NCBI GenBank assembly: GCA_021295675.1
Contig: JAGWBY010000109.1
Location: 979 to 18,051 of the forward strand
DNA: 17,073 bases
From: Candidatus Latescibacterota bacterium
GTDB taxonomy: Bacteria; Latescibacterota; UBA2968; UBA8231
Reading direction: 5' to 3'
Translations under genes and position numbers: made by a program
Part shown: positions 5,935 through 14,574 of the stretch, one piece after another
How positions within the stretch are numbered: the stretch's first letter is position 1
Layout of the letters: every line of letters starts with the position of its first letter
The notes under the pieces: generated by a model
What the model saw: only the letters and a program-made list of their open reading frames with translations
What the model was told of the DNA's origin: nothing
Databases searched by the model: none

Positions 5935-7061
5935 CGACGTTCTTCCTTTCCTTGCTTTGAGACCACTAAGCGCGCGAAACGCGCGATCGTCTCCTCCAAG
6001 TCAAATCCGTACACGGCCTTGTTTCCCGCGACGACCTGCCCGACCACATCTGCTGGCAGCGCATTGTCGCCGCAACAAGCCCCTATCAGCACCCCGGTAA
6101 TCCCGGCATAGCAGTCGATATCCGCGTAGCGACTCCAGTGCCCCTCCTCGTCGAGATCGCCTTGGTTGGCCGCTACTTGTAGCGCGAGGGACGGGTCGTC
6201 GGGATGGGACAAGAGTGCGGCAAAGGCAATGGCCAACGCCCGGAAGGGATCGAAGACGCTGAAATGGCGCAGATCCCACGCAAGGAATTCGGCCAATTCC
6301 TCGGCTTTTTTGCCGGCGGCTCTCGCCAGTAATGGCGGCAGCTTCTGCCGGATGAAAGTGTCCCCGAAATACCCTCCCAAGCACAGGGGATCCAGCGCCA
6401 ATACGGCATCGACCAATGCCGGCGGCGACATATCGGCCAATGCCGCCCCTTGCGCCGCTGCCAAGAGCGCGGTGGCCTCGCGGGCGTAGCCAACCGCAAA
6501 AAAATCCGCCTCATAAGCAGCGCGATAGGCCCCTGCGGGATCGCCGGGAAAGAGTAAACCCGCCGATGGCAGCACCAACAGCCCGGCCAACGTCGGATAG
6601 TTAAGCCCAATGCTCCGCGTGGCGAGCACCGAGGGCGGCACTCCTCGATAGCGCGGCGATTCCTCACCCAGACAACCACGGCTAACCCCTTCCCATACCT
6701 CGAACTGCTCTCGCGCCAGTTCGGCGCTGCCGGGAAAGAAATCCCCGGGCCGCTCATACACGTCCAACAATCGCCGCGCCACTTCCCGATCCCTTGGCAT
6801 CCTCCCCAGTTCGACGGCCAACTCCATAAAAAGATAATTGTAGCGCACGTCGTCGGTACCCGTGCCCGCCGGTGCTTGGTCGGCCCATATTCCATGCGGC
6901 CCCTTTTTCCCGGCGAATGGATGGAGCCGCCCCAACCACGGCTCGCCCGTGCGCTTTTTAACGGCATCTGGCGGCGCGAATTCAAACGGGGCACCAAGCG
7001 CGTCTCCCCAAGCCTGCGCCAGCACCGAGCCGCGGATGCGCGATTGCAGCGTCGGCTTCAT
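5925..7061 (-). CDS. ADP-ribosylglycohydrolase (ARH/DraG) family protein
   Basis: The 378-residue all-alpha protein has the family landmarks: GSVLAQAWGDALGAPFEF at 11-28, an acidic metal-binding TGTDD at about 67-71, and ADIDCYAGITGVLIGA at about 313-328. The last corresponds to the 'D.D..a...G.l.Ga' motif that holds the two magnesium ions. Members remove ADP-ribose from proteins or small molecules such as ADP-ribosyl-arginine. The first acidic motif is TDDVRYN, not the common TDDT, so a metal-contacting threonine is replaced and activity could differ. No ADP-ribosyltransferase is visible nearby. It starts 21 bp after the frdD stop with no clear Shine-Dalgarno, and its 3' end overlaps the VOC gene. 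Family assignment is good; substrate unknown. Confidence 0.82.
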   Translation of the reverse strand: MKPTLQSRIRGSVLAQAWGDALGAPFEFAPPDAVKKRTGEPWLGRLHPFAGKKGPHGIWADQAPAGTGTDDVRYNYLFMELAVELGRMPRDREVARRLLDVYERPGDFFPGSAELAREQFEVWEGVSRGCLGEESPRYRGVPPSVLATRSIGLNYPTLAGLLVLPSAGLLFPGDPAGAYRAAYEADFFAVGYAREATALLAAAQGAALADMSPPALVDAVLALDPLCLGGYFGDTFIRQKLPPLLARAAGKKAEELAEFLAWDLRHFSVFDPFRALAIAFAALLSHPDDPSLALQVAANQGDLDEEGHWSRYADIDCYAGITGVLIGACCGDNALPADVVGQVVAGNKAVYGFDLEETIARFARLVVSKQGKEERRCL

Positions 7062-7082
7062 TGCATCTATCGGGACCGACGT

Positions 7083-7445
7083 TTAGAGCAGATAAAAGAG
7101 GATGTAAGCCGCCAGCCCAGTGCCGACTATGGCACCGCCGTAGCAGAAGTAGTGAATGGGAAGGATAAATTTCCGCACCCCGAACTCGTGGAGCATGAAG
7201 CGGATGCGGTGCGCCGCGTGGTAGAGAGGTAGGACGGCCACGACGAAAAAGAACACCCTAGCCAGCGGATGGCTGAGCAACTTGCTCATGGCCTCGTATC
7301 GACTCACTTCCCCGCCGATCAAGCCAAGCGACTCGGCCAGCCCGGCGAAGTAGATCAGCACGGGGATCAGCATGGCAGCCACCACGCCGCCAGCGGAAAA
7401 TAAGCCCCACCAGAAAGGTTCGGTTTTGTCTTGTTTGTAGCTCAT
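7083..7445 (-). CDS. frdD: Fumarate reductase membrane anchor subunit D
   Basis: The 120-residue protein has three hydrophobic helices. Its opening, PFWWGLFSAGG, mirrors the PVFWGLFGAGG of E. coli FrdD. The second helix ends PLYHAAHRIRFMLHEFGVRK, matching the PLWCGLHRMHHAMHDL region, and the third is YGGAIVGTGLAAYILFYLL. With FrdC it anchors FrdAB in the membrane and forms the quinol site. ATG 7445 is chosen because it lies 2 nt after the frdC stop and the homology begins there; upstream in-frame residues belong to the frdC region. This anchor pair is the heme-free, E. coli-like type: no extra axial histidine set like that of diheme single-subunit anchors is evident. Confidence 0.9.
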   Translation of the reverse strand: MSYKQDKTEPFWWGLFSAGGVVAAMLIPVLIYFAGLAESLGLIGGEVSRYEAMSKLLSHPLARVFFFVVAVLPLYHAAHRIRFMLHEFGVRKFILPIHYFCYGGAIVGTGLAAYILFYLL

Positions 7446-7447
7446 GG

Positions 7448-7846
7448 CTATAGTGCGTACAGGAAAATGCAGCCAACGGCCGCCGACACGAGGAAAAACC
7501 CGACGAAAGCACCAGCCGTTACCAACTTGGGCGGCACGGTAAACGCGCCCATCCGCACGACCTGGACCCGACCCATTACCCCCAGCCAAGTGATCGTGTG
7601 GTAGAGCGCAAAGACAAAGGCAACCGCGTAAAAGACCACAAACCCCGGTGCCGTCAGTTCGTCACGGCAAGCCGCATACGCTTCCGGTCCCTTGGCCAGT
7701 TCAGAGAGTTGGTAGAGGAAGAGAAGAATGAAGACAGCGACGAAGACGCTGCTCAATTCGCGCATCATAAACAGGAAGTAGTTGCGGCTTTTCAGCCACC
7801 ACGTCGGAGATAGCTTTGACTTGTAGGTTTCGTACGACTGGCTCAT
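7448..7846 (-). CDS. frdC: Fumarate reductase membrane anchor subunit C
   Basis: The 132-residue protein resembles E. coli FrdC. It has the STWW-like start ([19 protein letters not shown]), then [11 protein letters not shown] matching LKNGPEAWAG after the first helix, and [13 protein letters not shown] matching LLHTKTWFELAPK in the second. Three transmembrane helices are clear. It pairs with FrdD to hold the catalytic FrdAB dimer and bind quinol. ATG 7846 overlaps the frdB stop as ATGA, with GGGGGA just upstream, a classic coupled start. Confidence 0.92.
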   Translation of the reverse strand: MSQSYETYKSKLSPTWWLKSRNYFLFMMRELSSVFVAVFILLFLYQLSELAKGPEAYAACRDELTAPGFVVFYAVAFVFALYHTITWLGVMGRVQVVRMGAFTVPPKLVTAGAFVGFFLVSAAVGCIFLYAL

Positions 7847-8589
7847 TTGTTCCCCCAAGGCATGAGAAAGGACTTGAACCAGTTGGTCGTGGTCTCGACC
7901 TTGGTGCGCTGGATGGCGGCGGCCGGGTCCACATCCTTGGGACAGACCACTGAGCACTCCCCGATAAAGGTGCATTCCCAGATGCCCTCGCTGCTAGCGG
8001 CTACTACCGTGCGCTGGGCATAGCCCTCGTCGCGCGAGTCGAGGTTGTAGCGGTAGGACAGCGCAAGGGCCGCGGGGCCGACGAAGACGTCTTCTAGCCC
8101 ATAGACGGGACAAGCCGCGTAGCACAGCAGGCAGTTGATGCACTGGCTAAACTGCTTGAACTCCTTTAGCTCTGCGGGCGACTGCAAATACTCGCCATCG
8201 GCAACCGGCTTTTCTTCCTCACGGATGATCCACGGCTGGACTGCCTTGAGCTTGTCCATGAAATCGTCTATATCGACGACCAAGTCGCGGACAATTGGGA
8301 AATGGGCGAGGGGCTGGACCACCAACTCATTCGGGTAGTAGTCCTTGAGGAAGGCCGCGCAGGTCAACTTAGGCTCGCCGTTGACCATCATGCCGCAAGA
8401 GCCGCACACGCCCATGCGGCACGACCAGCGATACGAGAGGGTGCCGTCGATGTGGTCTTTGATGTAGTTGAGCGCGTCGAGGACGACCCAGTCCTCCTGA
8501 TAGGGAACCTCGTAAACCTGCTCGGTGGGGGCGTCCTCCTGCTCGGGTCGGAAGCGGGTCACCCGGATGCCAATGGTCTTGTCGCTCAT
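7843..8589 (-). CDS. frdB: Fumarate reductase iron-sulfur subunit B
   Basis: The 248-residue protein carries all expected cluster ligands. The [2Fe-2S] set is C57, C62, C65 and C77 ([12 protein letters not shown]). The [4Fe-4S] set is C150, C153, C156 and C216, and the [3Fe-4S] set is C160, C206 and C212 ([13 protein letters not shown], then C.....CSVVCPKD). This spacing matches the E. coli FrdB arrangement almost residue for residue. It passes electrons from quinol in FrdCD to the FAD of FrdA at the inner face of the membrane. The ATG follows GAGGAG, 13 nt after the frdA stop. The gene is fully intact, in contrast to frdA. Confidence 0.95.
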   Translation of the reverse strand: MSDKTIGIRVTRFRPEQEDAPTEQVYEVPYQEDWVVLDALNYIKDHIDGTLSYRWSCRMGVCGSCGMMVNGEPKLTCAAFLKDYYPNELVVQPLAHFPIVRDLVVDIDDFMDKLKAVQPWIIREEEKPVADGEYLQSPAELKEFKQFSQCINCLLCYAACPVYGLEDVFVGPAALALSYRYNLDSRDEGYAQRTVVAASSEGIWECTFIGECSVVCPKDVDPAAAIQRTKVETTTNWFKSFLMPWGNK

Positions 8590-8602
8590 AGCTCCTCGTC
8601 AA

Positions 8603-10265
8603 TCAGTAGGTGCGCTCTTGGGGCTGCCAGCGGGTGATGACGACGTCTTGGTATTCAATGCGCGGCGCGTCCTCAGTGCGATACGCCAAGGAGTGGCAGA
8701 GGAAGTTTTCGTCGTCGCGCTCCTCGTAGTCCATGCGCGAATGCGAGCCACGCGACTCCCGGCGCAAAAGTGCCGAATGAGCCACGGTCTCGGCTACGTC
8801 GAGTAGCGAGCCCAGTTCCAAAGCGGCAGTCAGTTCGGTGTTGAAGACCGATGAGCTGTCGTCAACCTGGACGCGAGTGTAGCGCTCCTTGAGCTTGGGT
8901 AGCTCGGCGCAAGTTGCTTCTAGGCTGTCCTGTTCGCGATAGATGCCCGCTCCTTGCTCCATCGTCTTCTGCAGATCCGTGCGAATGTCGGCGATTCGCT
9001 CGCTGCCTTCGTTTTTGAAAAACGCCTGTTCAATCCGCTGCCACTCGTCAGCAGCCATCTTCTCCAAGCTGTCGTACGATGGTGAATTGACCTCCGCGGC
9101 GTACTCAGCAGCATACTGGCCGGCCCGCGCGCCGAAGACCAAAAGCTCGGACAGCGAGTTGGAGCCGAGGCGATTGGCTCCGTTGATGGTGACACAGGCC
9201 GTTTCCCCGGCCGCGTACAAGCCCGGAATCGGCGTCGCCGTAGTAATGTCGGTGTGAATGCCGCCACGGGCACCGGCTCGTACACGGGATCAATGCCCAC
9301 GTAGTTCTTGGTCAACTCGCGCACAAAGGGGATGCGCTCGTCGATTTTCTTTTCGCCCAAGTGCCGCAAATCGAGATGGACGTACGTGCCGTACGGACCG
9401 GAAAAGACCCGCCCGGCGCGCTCCTCGTGGACAAACGCTCGCGAAACCATGTCGCGTGGACCTAACTCCATTTTGTCGGGCAGGTATTCGCTCAGGTAGC
9501 GGTCGCCCTTGTTGTTGATCAGGTAGCCGCCCTCGCCGCGCGATGCCTCAGTCATCAAGATGCCCGTGCCCGGCAACCCGGTGGGATGGTACTGGACAAA
9601 TTCCATGTCCTTGAGTGGGCAGCCCGCTCGATAGGCCATGGACATGCCATCGCCGGTCTTGATGGCGGCGTTGGTCGTAAAGGGAAAAATGCGCCCACCA
9701 CCGCCCGTGCAGATGATCACGGCCTTGGCGGGGATCGCCTGCATGGCACCGGAGCGCACGTTGATTGCTGCCACGCCGCAGGCCGCGCCGTTGTCGTCGA
9801 GCAGCAGCCGAGTCCCAAACCACTCGTCGTAGCGATGGATGCGGTCGTATTTGAGCGAGGTCTGGAAAAGGGCGTGCAGCATGTGGAAGCCGGTCTTGTC
9901 GGCCGCGTACAGGGTGCGCTTGACCGACATGCCGCCGAATCGTCGTCGCGGCTCCAAGGGCAGCCCCAATGCTCCAATTGAATCAACTCGTCGCGGGCCT
10001 CCTCGACGAAGACCTCGACTACGTCTTGGTCGGCGAGGAAGTCGCTGCCCTTGATGGTGTCGAAGGCATGGCCGTCGAAGCTGTCGTCGTCGCGTATCAC
10101 CGCTGCGGAGCCGCCCTCGGCTGACACCGTGTGGCTGCGCATGGGGTACACTTTGGACACCAAGCCGACGCTGAGGTTCGGATCGAGCTCGACGGCGGCA
10201 ATCGCCGCCCGCAGACCCGCACCGCCGCCGCCTACGATCAGTATGTCATGTTCAGGTACATTCAC
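8603..10265 (-). pseudogene. frdA: Fumarate reductase flavoprotein subunit A, broken by two small deletions
   Basis: Three frames in series give one FrdA. Part 1 (GTG 10265 to about 9950) has the FAD motif [15 protein letters not shown], the RSHT histidine for covalent FAD, and ends EHWGCPWSR. Part 2 (about 9945-9267) resumes [11 protein letters not shown], with [34 protein letters not shown] and EPVPV. Part 3 (about 9265 to TGA 8603) resumes GGIHTDITT, with [17 protein letters not shown] and RDDENFL. Compared with E. coli FrdA, junction 1 lacks the PDGSVNV-like linker (about 22 nt) and junction 2 lacks the xPTxHYTM block with its active-site His (25 nt). Restoring 47 nt would give about 569 codons in one frame. 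No other damage is seen. Without repair the complex has no catalytic subunit, odd beside intact frdB, frdC and frdD, so an assembly fault is a serious alternative. Confidence 0.88.
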
Positions 10266-10278
10266 GGGAAAATCTGCT

Positions 10279-10306
10279 TAGATAAATGGTGTGTTGCGAA
10301 GGACAA
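10279..10306 (-). promoter_or_regulatory. Weak candidate promoter of the frd operon
   Basis: On the minus strand TTGTCC (10306-10301) and TATCTA (10284-10279) are 16 bp apart in the 92-bp gap between the ankyrin gene and frdA. The message would start only a few bases before the GTG at 10265, which lacks a Shine-Dalgarno, so this too would be nearly leaderless. Confidence 0.33.
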
Positions 10307-10357
10307 AAAAAATTAAATCATATCGCCGATGGGAGCAACAGCCCAAGCACGGCGAGA

Positions 10358-11305
10358 TTACGCCGGGGCATGCAGTGCCCGTAGCCGGGCCACTTCGCGC
10401 TGGGTGGCGCGCCAAGTCGGGCCGGATTCGTGGCGCAGGGCATAGCCGAGTGGCGTGAGTTCCTCGACTTCGGGGAAGAAGTGGTCCTGCCTCTTGTGAA
10501 CGCAGTCCATCACCTTGTCGTCAGCCGCCGGATTGCGCTGGATGCGCGCTCTAACCGTCAAGTCCGCTCCTCTGTCCAACAGATACTCGAAGGTCTCCCA
10601 GCCCGTTCCCTGGTTGGCACCAATGGCGTGGAAGAGGGGCGTCTGGCCACCCACGCCGTTGCGGCCGATCTCGGCGCGAGCATCCAAATCCGCCCCGCGC
10701 CTCAGCAGCAGGCGCACGGCATCCAGTTCGTGATATTCGACCGCCACGTGCAGGAGGGTAGCACCCCGCAGCGTAAGATGGTCGCCATAGTCGAGCCAGA
10801 AGCGCGCCGCAACTAAATCTGGGCAGCGATCGAGGCGCTGCTCTAGCTGGTCGAGCCGGCCTCGGTGGATATCCATCGTCGGCCCATCCTCAAAAGTGGC
10901 TCCTGCTTCGACGAGCGCTTCGACGCAGGCGTGCAGGTGAGCGGGAGGCGAGCGGTGATACGTCTGCAAAAGCCCGTAGAGGACGCGGCAGTCCCAGCCT
11001 TCGTTGTACGCGTCGTCGGGATGGACGCCTAGTTTCAGCAGACGCTGCATGTGCTCTAGATTGTGGTTCTCACAACACCCAAAGAGCGCTCCGTTCAATT
11101 CGCTCAGCTCGGCACCGAATTCGACCAACAGGCGCATGGCGTCCAAGCTAGCGGCAATGCGGTCGGCGTACTGCAAGGGGGTATAGCTCTGCCCGTTCGC
11201 GCATTCGACGCGGTGGTGCACCAAGTGCGGGTGCTGGCGCAGCAGGGTCGCCAAGGCGTCTAAATCGCGCTCGTCGAGGGCCTTTTGCAAGTCCGTGCTA
11301 TTCAT
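10358..11305 (-). CDS. Ankyrin-repeat protein
   Basis: The product is about 315 residues. Ankyrin-type helix pairs recur through it. The N-terminal copies are divergent (YTPLQYADRI...LLVEFGAELSELNGALFGCCENHNLEHMQRLLKLGVHP). The C-terminal ones are clear (GATLLHVAVEYHELDAVRLLLRRGADLDAR, then TPLFHAIG...FEYLLDRGADL, then TPLGYALRH). Such repeats bind partner proteins; no catalytic domain or signal peptide is seen. I prefer ATG 11305, which overlaps the metallopeptidase stop by 8 bp (ATGAATAG) and suggests coupling; a TTG at 11335 would add ten residues. It is the last gene before the frd operon on this strand. Function unknown. Confidence 0.82.
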   Translation of the reverse strand: MNSTDLQKALDERDLDALATLLRQHPHLVHHRVECANGQSYTPLQYADRIAASLDAMRLLVEFGAELSELNGALFGCCENHNLEHMQRLLKLGVHPDDAYNEGWDCRVLYGLLQTYHRSPPAHLHACVEALVEAGATFEDGPTMDIHRGRLDQLEQRLDRCPDLVAARFWLDYGDHLTLRGATLLHVAVEYHELDAVRLLLRRGADLDARAEIGRNGVGGQTPLFHAIGANQGTGWETFEYLLDRGADLTVRARIQRNPAADDKVMDCVHKRQDHFFPEVEELTPLGYALRHESGPTWRATQREVARLRALHAPA

Positions 11306-11705
11306 ATCCGTATTTCTTAACTGCGTCTTCGTCAAAGCCCATAAAGTGCGCTAGTTCGTGTACCAAGGTGGTCTCCACCTCCCGCGCCAACTCGCCCTGA
11401 TCGGGAAAGTCCTCCTCCAAAGGCCCCTGATAAAGCGCGATTACCGGCGGTAGGTCGCCGCTGTCTTCGAGGCGGCGCTCGGGTAGGGGAATGCCAGAGA
11501 AAAGCCCGTAGAGCACTTCTTCTGGATCGCCAGTTATCTCCTCGACCATCTCTGGGTCGGGCCAATCCTCGACGACGATAGCTAGGTTGTCCAGCGCTTG
11601 GCGAAACTCCTCCGGCAGGCGCTGGAGGGCCTTTTCTACTAGCTTTTCAAACGCACGGCGGCGCACGGCAACGCTACCAGTCTGCGACGCTGCCGTCGTT
11701 TTCAT
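11298..11705 (-). CDS. Small zincin-type metallopeptidase family protein
   Basis: The 135-residue protein has a single metallopeptidase motif, HELAHFMGFDE at about residues 116-126 (HExxHxxGxxE form), close to the C-terminus. It is preceded by LPPVIALYQGPLEEDF and VETTLVH, the usual layout of the short zincin_1-type family (DUF1025-like). Family substrates are not established. The N-terminus RRRAFEKLVEKALQRLPEEF also fits the family. ATG 11705 overlaps the galactonate-type dehydratase by 32 bp. A GTG at 11666 would remove the overlap and the first 13 less typical residues, so the start is uncertain. The 3' end overlaps the ankyrin gene start. Confidence 0.83.
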   Translation of the reverse strand: MKTTAASQTGSVAVRRRAFEKLVEKALQRLPEEFRQALDNLAIVVEDWPDPEMVEEITGDPEEVLYGLFSGIPLPERRLEDSGDLPPVIALYQGPLEEDFPDQGELAREVETTLVHELAHFMGFDEDAVKKYGYE

Positions 11706-12792
11706 AGTAGAGTTCGCCGCCCAATTCCTCTGTGTACTCCATCGTCTTTTCCACCTCGGACTCGATCAAATCAAACCCCAACCCCGGCTTGGTCGGCAAT
11801 TCGACGTGGCCGTCAATCACCTGCCAAGGTTCTACAAGCAGACCCTCGCCCAACCCCACGTCAATCTGTTCCTGCACGAGGAAATTGGGCACCACCGCAT
11901 CGACCTGCATACAGGAAGAAAAGGCCACTGGGCCGATGGCGCAGTGCGGCATGATGTGGATGTAATAGACCTCGGCCATATTGGCGATCTTTTTCAACTC
12001 GGTAATCCCACCCGCGTGCGAGCCGTCGGGTTGGATGTAGGAGACGGCCTGCTTTTCAAAAATCTCCCGGAATTCCCAGCGCGAGAGCAGGCGCTCGCCC
12101 GTGGCAATGGGGAAGGGCACGTGGTCAGAAACCTCCTTCAGCGCATCGACATTCTCCTGCGGAATCGGCTCTTCGACAAACATCGGCCGCATCCCCGCAA
12201 GCTGGCCACACACCTCAATCGCCAGCCCCGGCGTCATCTTGCCGTGAAAGTCAAAGCACAGCTCTACCTCGTCGCCGACCCATTCGCGCATGGTGTAGGC
12301 GTCTTTGACGAACGCGTCTATTCGCGCCGGAGGCTCGTGAGCGCGCCATGTGCCCCCCGGCCCAGTCTTAAAGGCCGTGTAGCCTTTGGCCAGCAGCATA
12401 TCGAGTCGCGCCCGCGCCGCTGTCAGTGCCTCGTCGGTCTGGCCGTGGACGCCCCAGTGCGCGTACACGCGAATCCGATCGCGCACCGCACCGCCCAAGA
12501 GCATATAGGCGGGGACATTGTAGTGCTTGCCGGCAATGTCCCACAGCGCCTGATCAATACCCGACAGCGCACTCATCAGCACATTGCCGCCGCGGAAGAA
12601 GGCCGAGCGATAGACGTGCTGCCAGTGGTGCTCAATGCGGAGCGGGTCCTTGCCGACGAAGTACTCGGCCAACTCTTTGGGTTTGCCCTCCAGCGTGGTT
12701 TCTCCCCAGCCAACTATCCCATTGTCCGTAGTAATTTTGACCAAGCGCATGCGCTGGCGCGGGAAAAACTGTTCGATCTTGGCAATCTTCAC
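11674..12792 (-). CDS. Mandelate racemase/enolase-superfamily sugar-acid dehydratase, D-galactonate dehydratase-like
   Basis: The 372-residue protein aligns over its full length, from memory, with E. coli DgoD. The metal ligands fall two residues earlier than in DgoD: D181 (FDFHG), E207 (VEEP) and E233 (TGER). The acid/base histidines are H183 and H283 (MPHCAIGP), with D256 before SHAGG. The end, ENDGSVADW, mirrors DgoD's EDNSVAEW. The reaction would be Mg-dependent dehydration of an aldonic acid to a 2-keto-3-deoxy acid. The exact sugar is uncertain because the DgoD, gluconate and arabinonate dehydratase groups are close. The start is GTG 12792 behind AAAGGA, 15 bp after the IlvD/Edd-type gene, with which it forms one transcription unit. 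Confidence 0.87.
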   Translation of the reverse strand: MKIAKIEQFFPRQRMRLVKITTDNGIVGWGETTLEGKPKELAEYFVGKDPLRIEHHWQHVYRSAFFRGGNVLMSALSGIDQALWDIAGKHYNVPAYMLLGGAVRDRIRVYAHWGVHGQTDEALTAARARLDMLLAKGYTAFKTGPGGTWRAHEPPARIDAFVKDAYTMREWVGDEVELCFDFHGKMTPGLAIEVCGQLAGMRPMFVEEPIPQENVDALKEVSDHVPFPIATGERLLSRWEFREIFEKQAVSYIQPDGSHAGGITELKKIANMAEVYYIHIMPHCAIGPVAFSSCMQVDAVVPNFLVQEQIDVGLGEGLLVEPWQVIDGHVELPTKPGLGFDLIESEVEKTMEYTEELGGELYYENDGSVADW

Positions 12793-12807
12793 TATTTAGT
12801 CCTTTCG

Positions 12808-14529
12808 TTAGTGGGCCTCGCGCGTTACAACGGCACTCGACTTGCCGACCAAGAAGTCGAAGTCAACTCCTGTGTCGGCCTGCATCACGTGGTCGATATA
12901 GAGGCTGACGTAGCCCCGAGTATCGTGGGGGGCGGGGGGATGCCAAGCCGCCCGGCGACGCGCCAGTTCCTCGTCCGACACATCTAGGTGCAGCCGCCGG
13001 CCCGCCACGTCGAGCTCGATCATGTCGCCGTCGCGCACCAGCGCCAGCGAGCCGCCAATAGCCGCTTCAGGGGCCACGTGCAGGATCACGGTGCCATAGG
13101 CCGTGCCGCTCATGCGGCCATCGGAAATGCGCACCATGTCCCGGACGCCCTTTTCCAACAGCTTTTTCGGCAAACCCATATTGCCGACCTCGGCCATACC
13201 TGGATAGCCGACCGGCCCGACGTTTTGCAGCACCAGTACGCTCGACTCGTCCACGTCCAAATCGGGGCTGTCGATCCGTTCGTGATAGTCCTCAATCGTC
13301 TCGAAGACCACCGCGCGACCCCGATGCTGCATCAACTCGGGCGAGGCGGCCGACGGCTTGATAATTGCCCCATCCTCGCAGAGATTGCCCCGAAGCACGG
13401 CCAAGCCCGCGGCCTCGATCAGCGGCGCGTCCAGAGGCACAATCACGTCGCGATTGTAGCAGGCCGCCCCGGCGACATTCTCGCCGAGCGACTTGCCCGT
13501 CGCCGTCAAAGCGTCTAGATCTAGGGAATCCTTCAACTCTTGAATCACCACCGGCAAGCCACCAGCGTAATAAAAATCCTCCATCAGATACTTGCCCGCG
13601 GGCATCAAATTGACCAATAGCGGCAGCTCGCTGCCGAGGCGGTCGAAATCGTCCAAGGACAACTCGACGCCGACGCGCCCGGCGAGGGCCAGCAAATGGA
13701 CGACGCAGTTGGTCGAACCGCCGATGGCCGCGTTGACCTTGATGGCGTTCTCAAAGGCCGTGCGTCCGAGGATGTTGGACATCTTGAGGTCTTCGCGCAC
13801 CATCTCGACGGTGCGCGACCCCGCCAAGTGTGCCAGCACCTTGCGCCGCGAGTCCGGGGCCGGGACCGCCGCACCACCCGGCAAGGTCATGCCGAGCGCC
13901 TCGACCATACAGGCCATCGTCGATGCCGTGCCCATCGTCATGCAGTGCCCATCCGAGCGCGTCATGCCGTCCTCGGCCAACCCAAACTCCTCGCGCGTCA
14001 TCTTCCCGGCGCGCAAGTCCTCGCTGAACTTCCACACGTCCGTTCCCGAACCAATATCACTGCCGCGGTACTTGCCGTTGAGCATGGGGCCACCGGGCAC
14101 GACAATCGTCGGCAAATCGACGCTGGCCGCCCCCATCAAGCACGCTGGCGTGGTCTTGTCGCATCCGGTCAGCAGCACCACGCCGTCAACCGGGTTGGCG
14201 CGAATGCACTCCTCCACGTCCATGCTCGCCAAATTGCGGAAGAGCATGGTAGTAGGGCGCATGATAGGCTCGCCCAGCGAAGTGACCGGAAATTCCACGG
14301 GCAGGCCTCCGGCTTCGTACACGCCGCGCTTGACGGCTTCGGCCAAGTCGCGGAAGTGGATATTGCACGGCGTCAGCTCGGACCACGTATTGCAAATGCC
14401 GATGACCGGGCGGCCGTCGAATTCGTGCTCGGGCAGGCCGCGCTTCATCCAACTGCGGTGAATGAAGCCGCCTTTGTCCTCGCGTCCAAACCAGTCGGCA
14501 CTCCTCAGTTTTCCTTGCTTTGCTGCCAT
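12808..14529 (-). CDS. IlvD/Edd-family sugar-acid dehydratase, L-arabonate dehydratase-like
   Basis: The 573-residue protein closely resembles Rhizobium L-arabinonate dehydratase and not amino-acid IlvD. Shared markers are RSADWFGR, the Trp in CNTWSELTPCN, GPMLNGKYRG and DMVRISDGRMSGTAYG. The three [2Fe-2S] ligand cysteines are at C55, C123 (TGCDKTTP) and C196 (DGHCMTMG), each four residues before those I recall for the rhizobial enzyme. The SGTAYG serine is the expected catalytic base. It would dehydrate a pentonate (arabonate, xylonate or fuconate) to a 2-keto-3-deoxy acid. The gene is intact. ATG 14529 has AGAGGAG upstream. It heads the run ilvD-like, dgoD-like, metallopeptidase, ankyrin. 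No transporter or aldolase is in the window. Confidence 0.9.
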   Translation of the reverse strand: MAAKQGKLRSADWFGREDKGGFIHRSWMKRGLPEHEFDGRPVIGICNTWSELTPCNIHFRDLAEAVKRGVYEAGGLPVEFPVTSLGEPIMRPTTMLFRNLASMDVEECIRANPVDGVVLLTGCDKTTPACLMGAASVDLPTIVVPGGPMLNGKYRGSDIGSGTDVWKFSEDLRAGKMTREEFGLAEDGMTRSDGHCMTMGTASTMACMVEALGMTLPGGAAVPAPDSRRKVLAHLAGSRTVEMVREDLKMSNILGRTAFENAIKVNAAIGGSTNCVVHLLALAGRVGVELSLDDFDRLGSELPLLVNLMPAGKYLMEDFYYAGGLPVVIQELKDSLDLDALTATGKSLGENVAGAACYNRDVIVPLDAPLIEAAGLAVLRGNLCEDGAIIKPSAASPELMQHRGRAVVFETIEDYHERIDSPDLDVDESSVLVLQNVGPVGYPGMAEVGNMGLPKKLLEKGVRDMVRISDGRMSGTAYGTVILHVAPEAAIGGSLALVRDGDMIELDVAGRRLHLDVSDEELARRRAAWHPPAPHDTRGYVSLYIDHVMQADTGVDFDFLVGKSSAVVTREAH

Positions 14530-14574
14530 TAATTCTCCTCTGAATTTTATTTTTCTCCTAGCGGCGCGGCAATC

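Noticed and set aside
8603..10265. Programmed ribosomal frameshifting or bypassing in frdA.
   Set aside because: A shift would restore the frame but not the missing conserved residues, and no slippery sequence or downstream structure is evident. Deletion fits better.
11587..12987. A 466-codon open frame on the plus strand opposite the metallopeptidase and galactonate-type dehydratase genes.
   Set aside because: Its product is low in recognisable motifs and rich in His/Arg/Gln, as expected from reading the antisense of a GC-rich gene. The minus-strand genes have full family signatures.
13592..14532. Two long plus-strand open frames opposite the arabonate-type dehydratase.
   Set aside because: They are shadows of the IlvD/Edd gene, which keeps all three cluster cysteines and full length.
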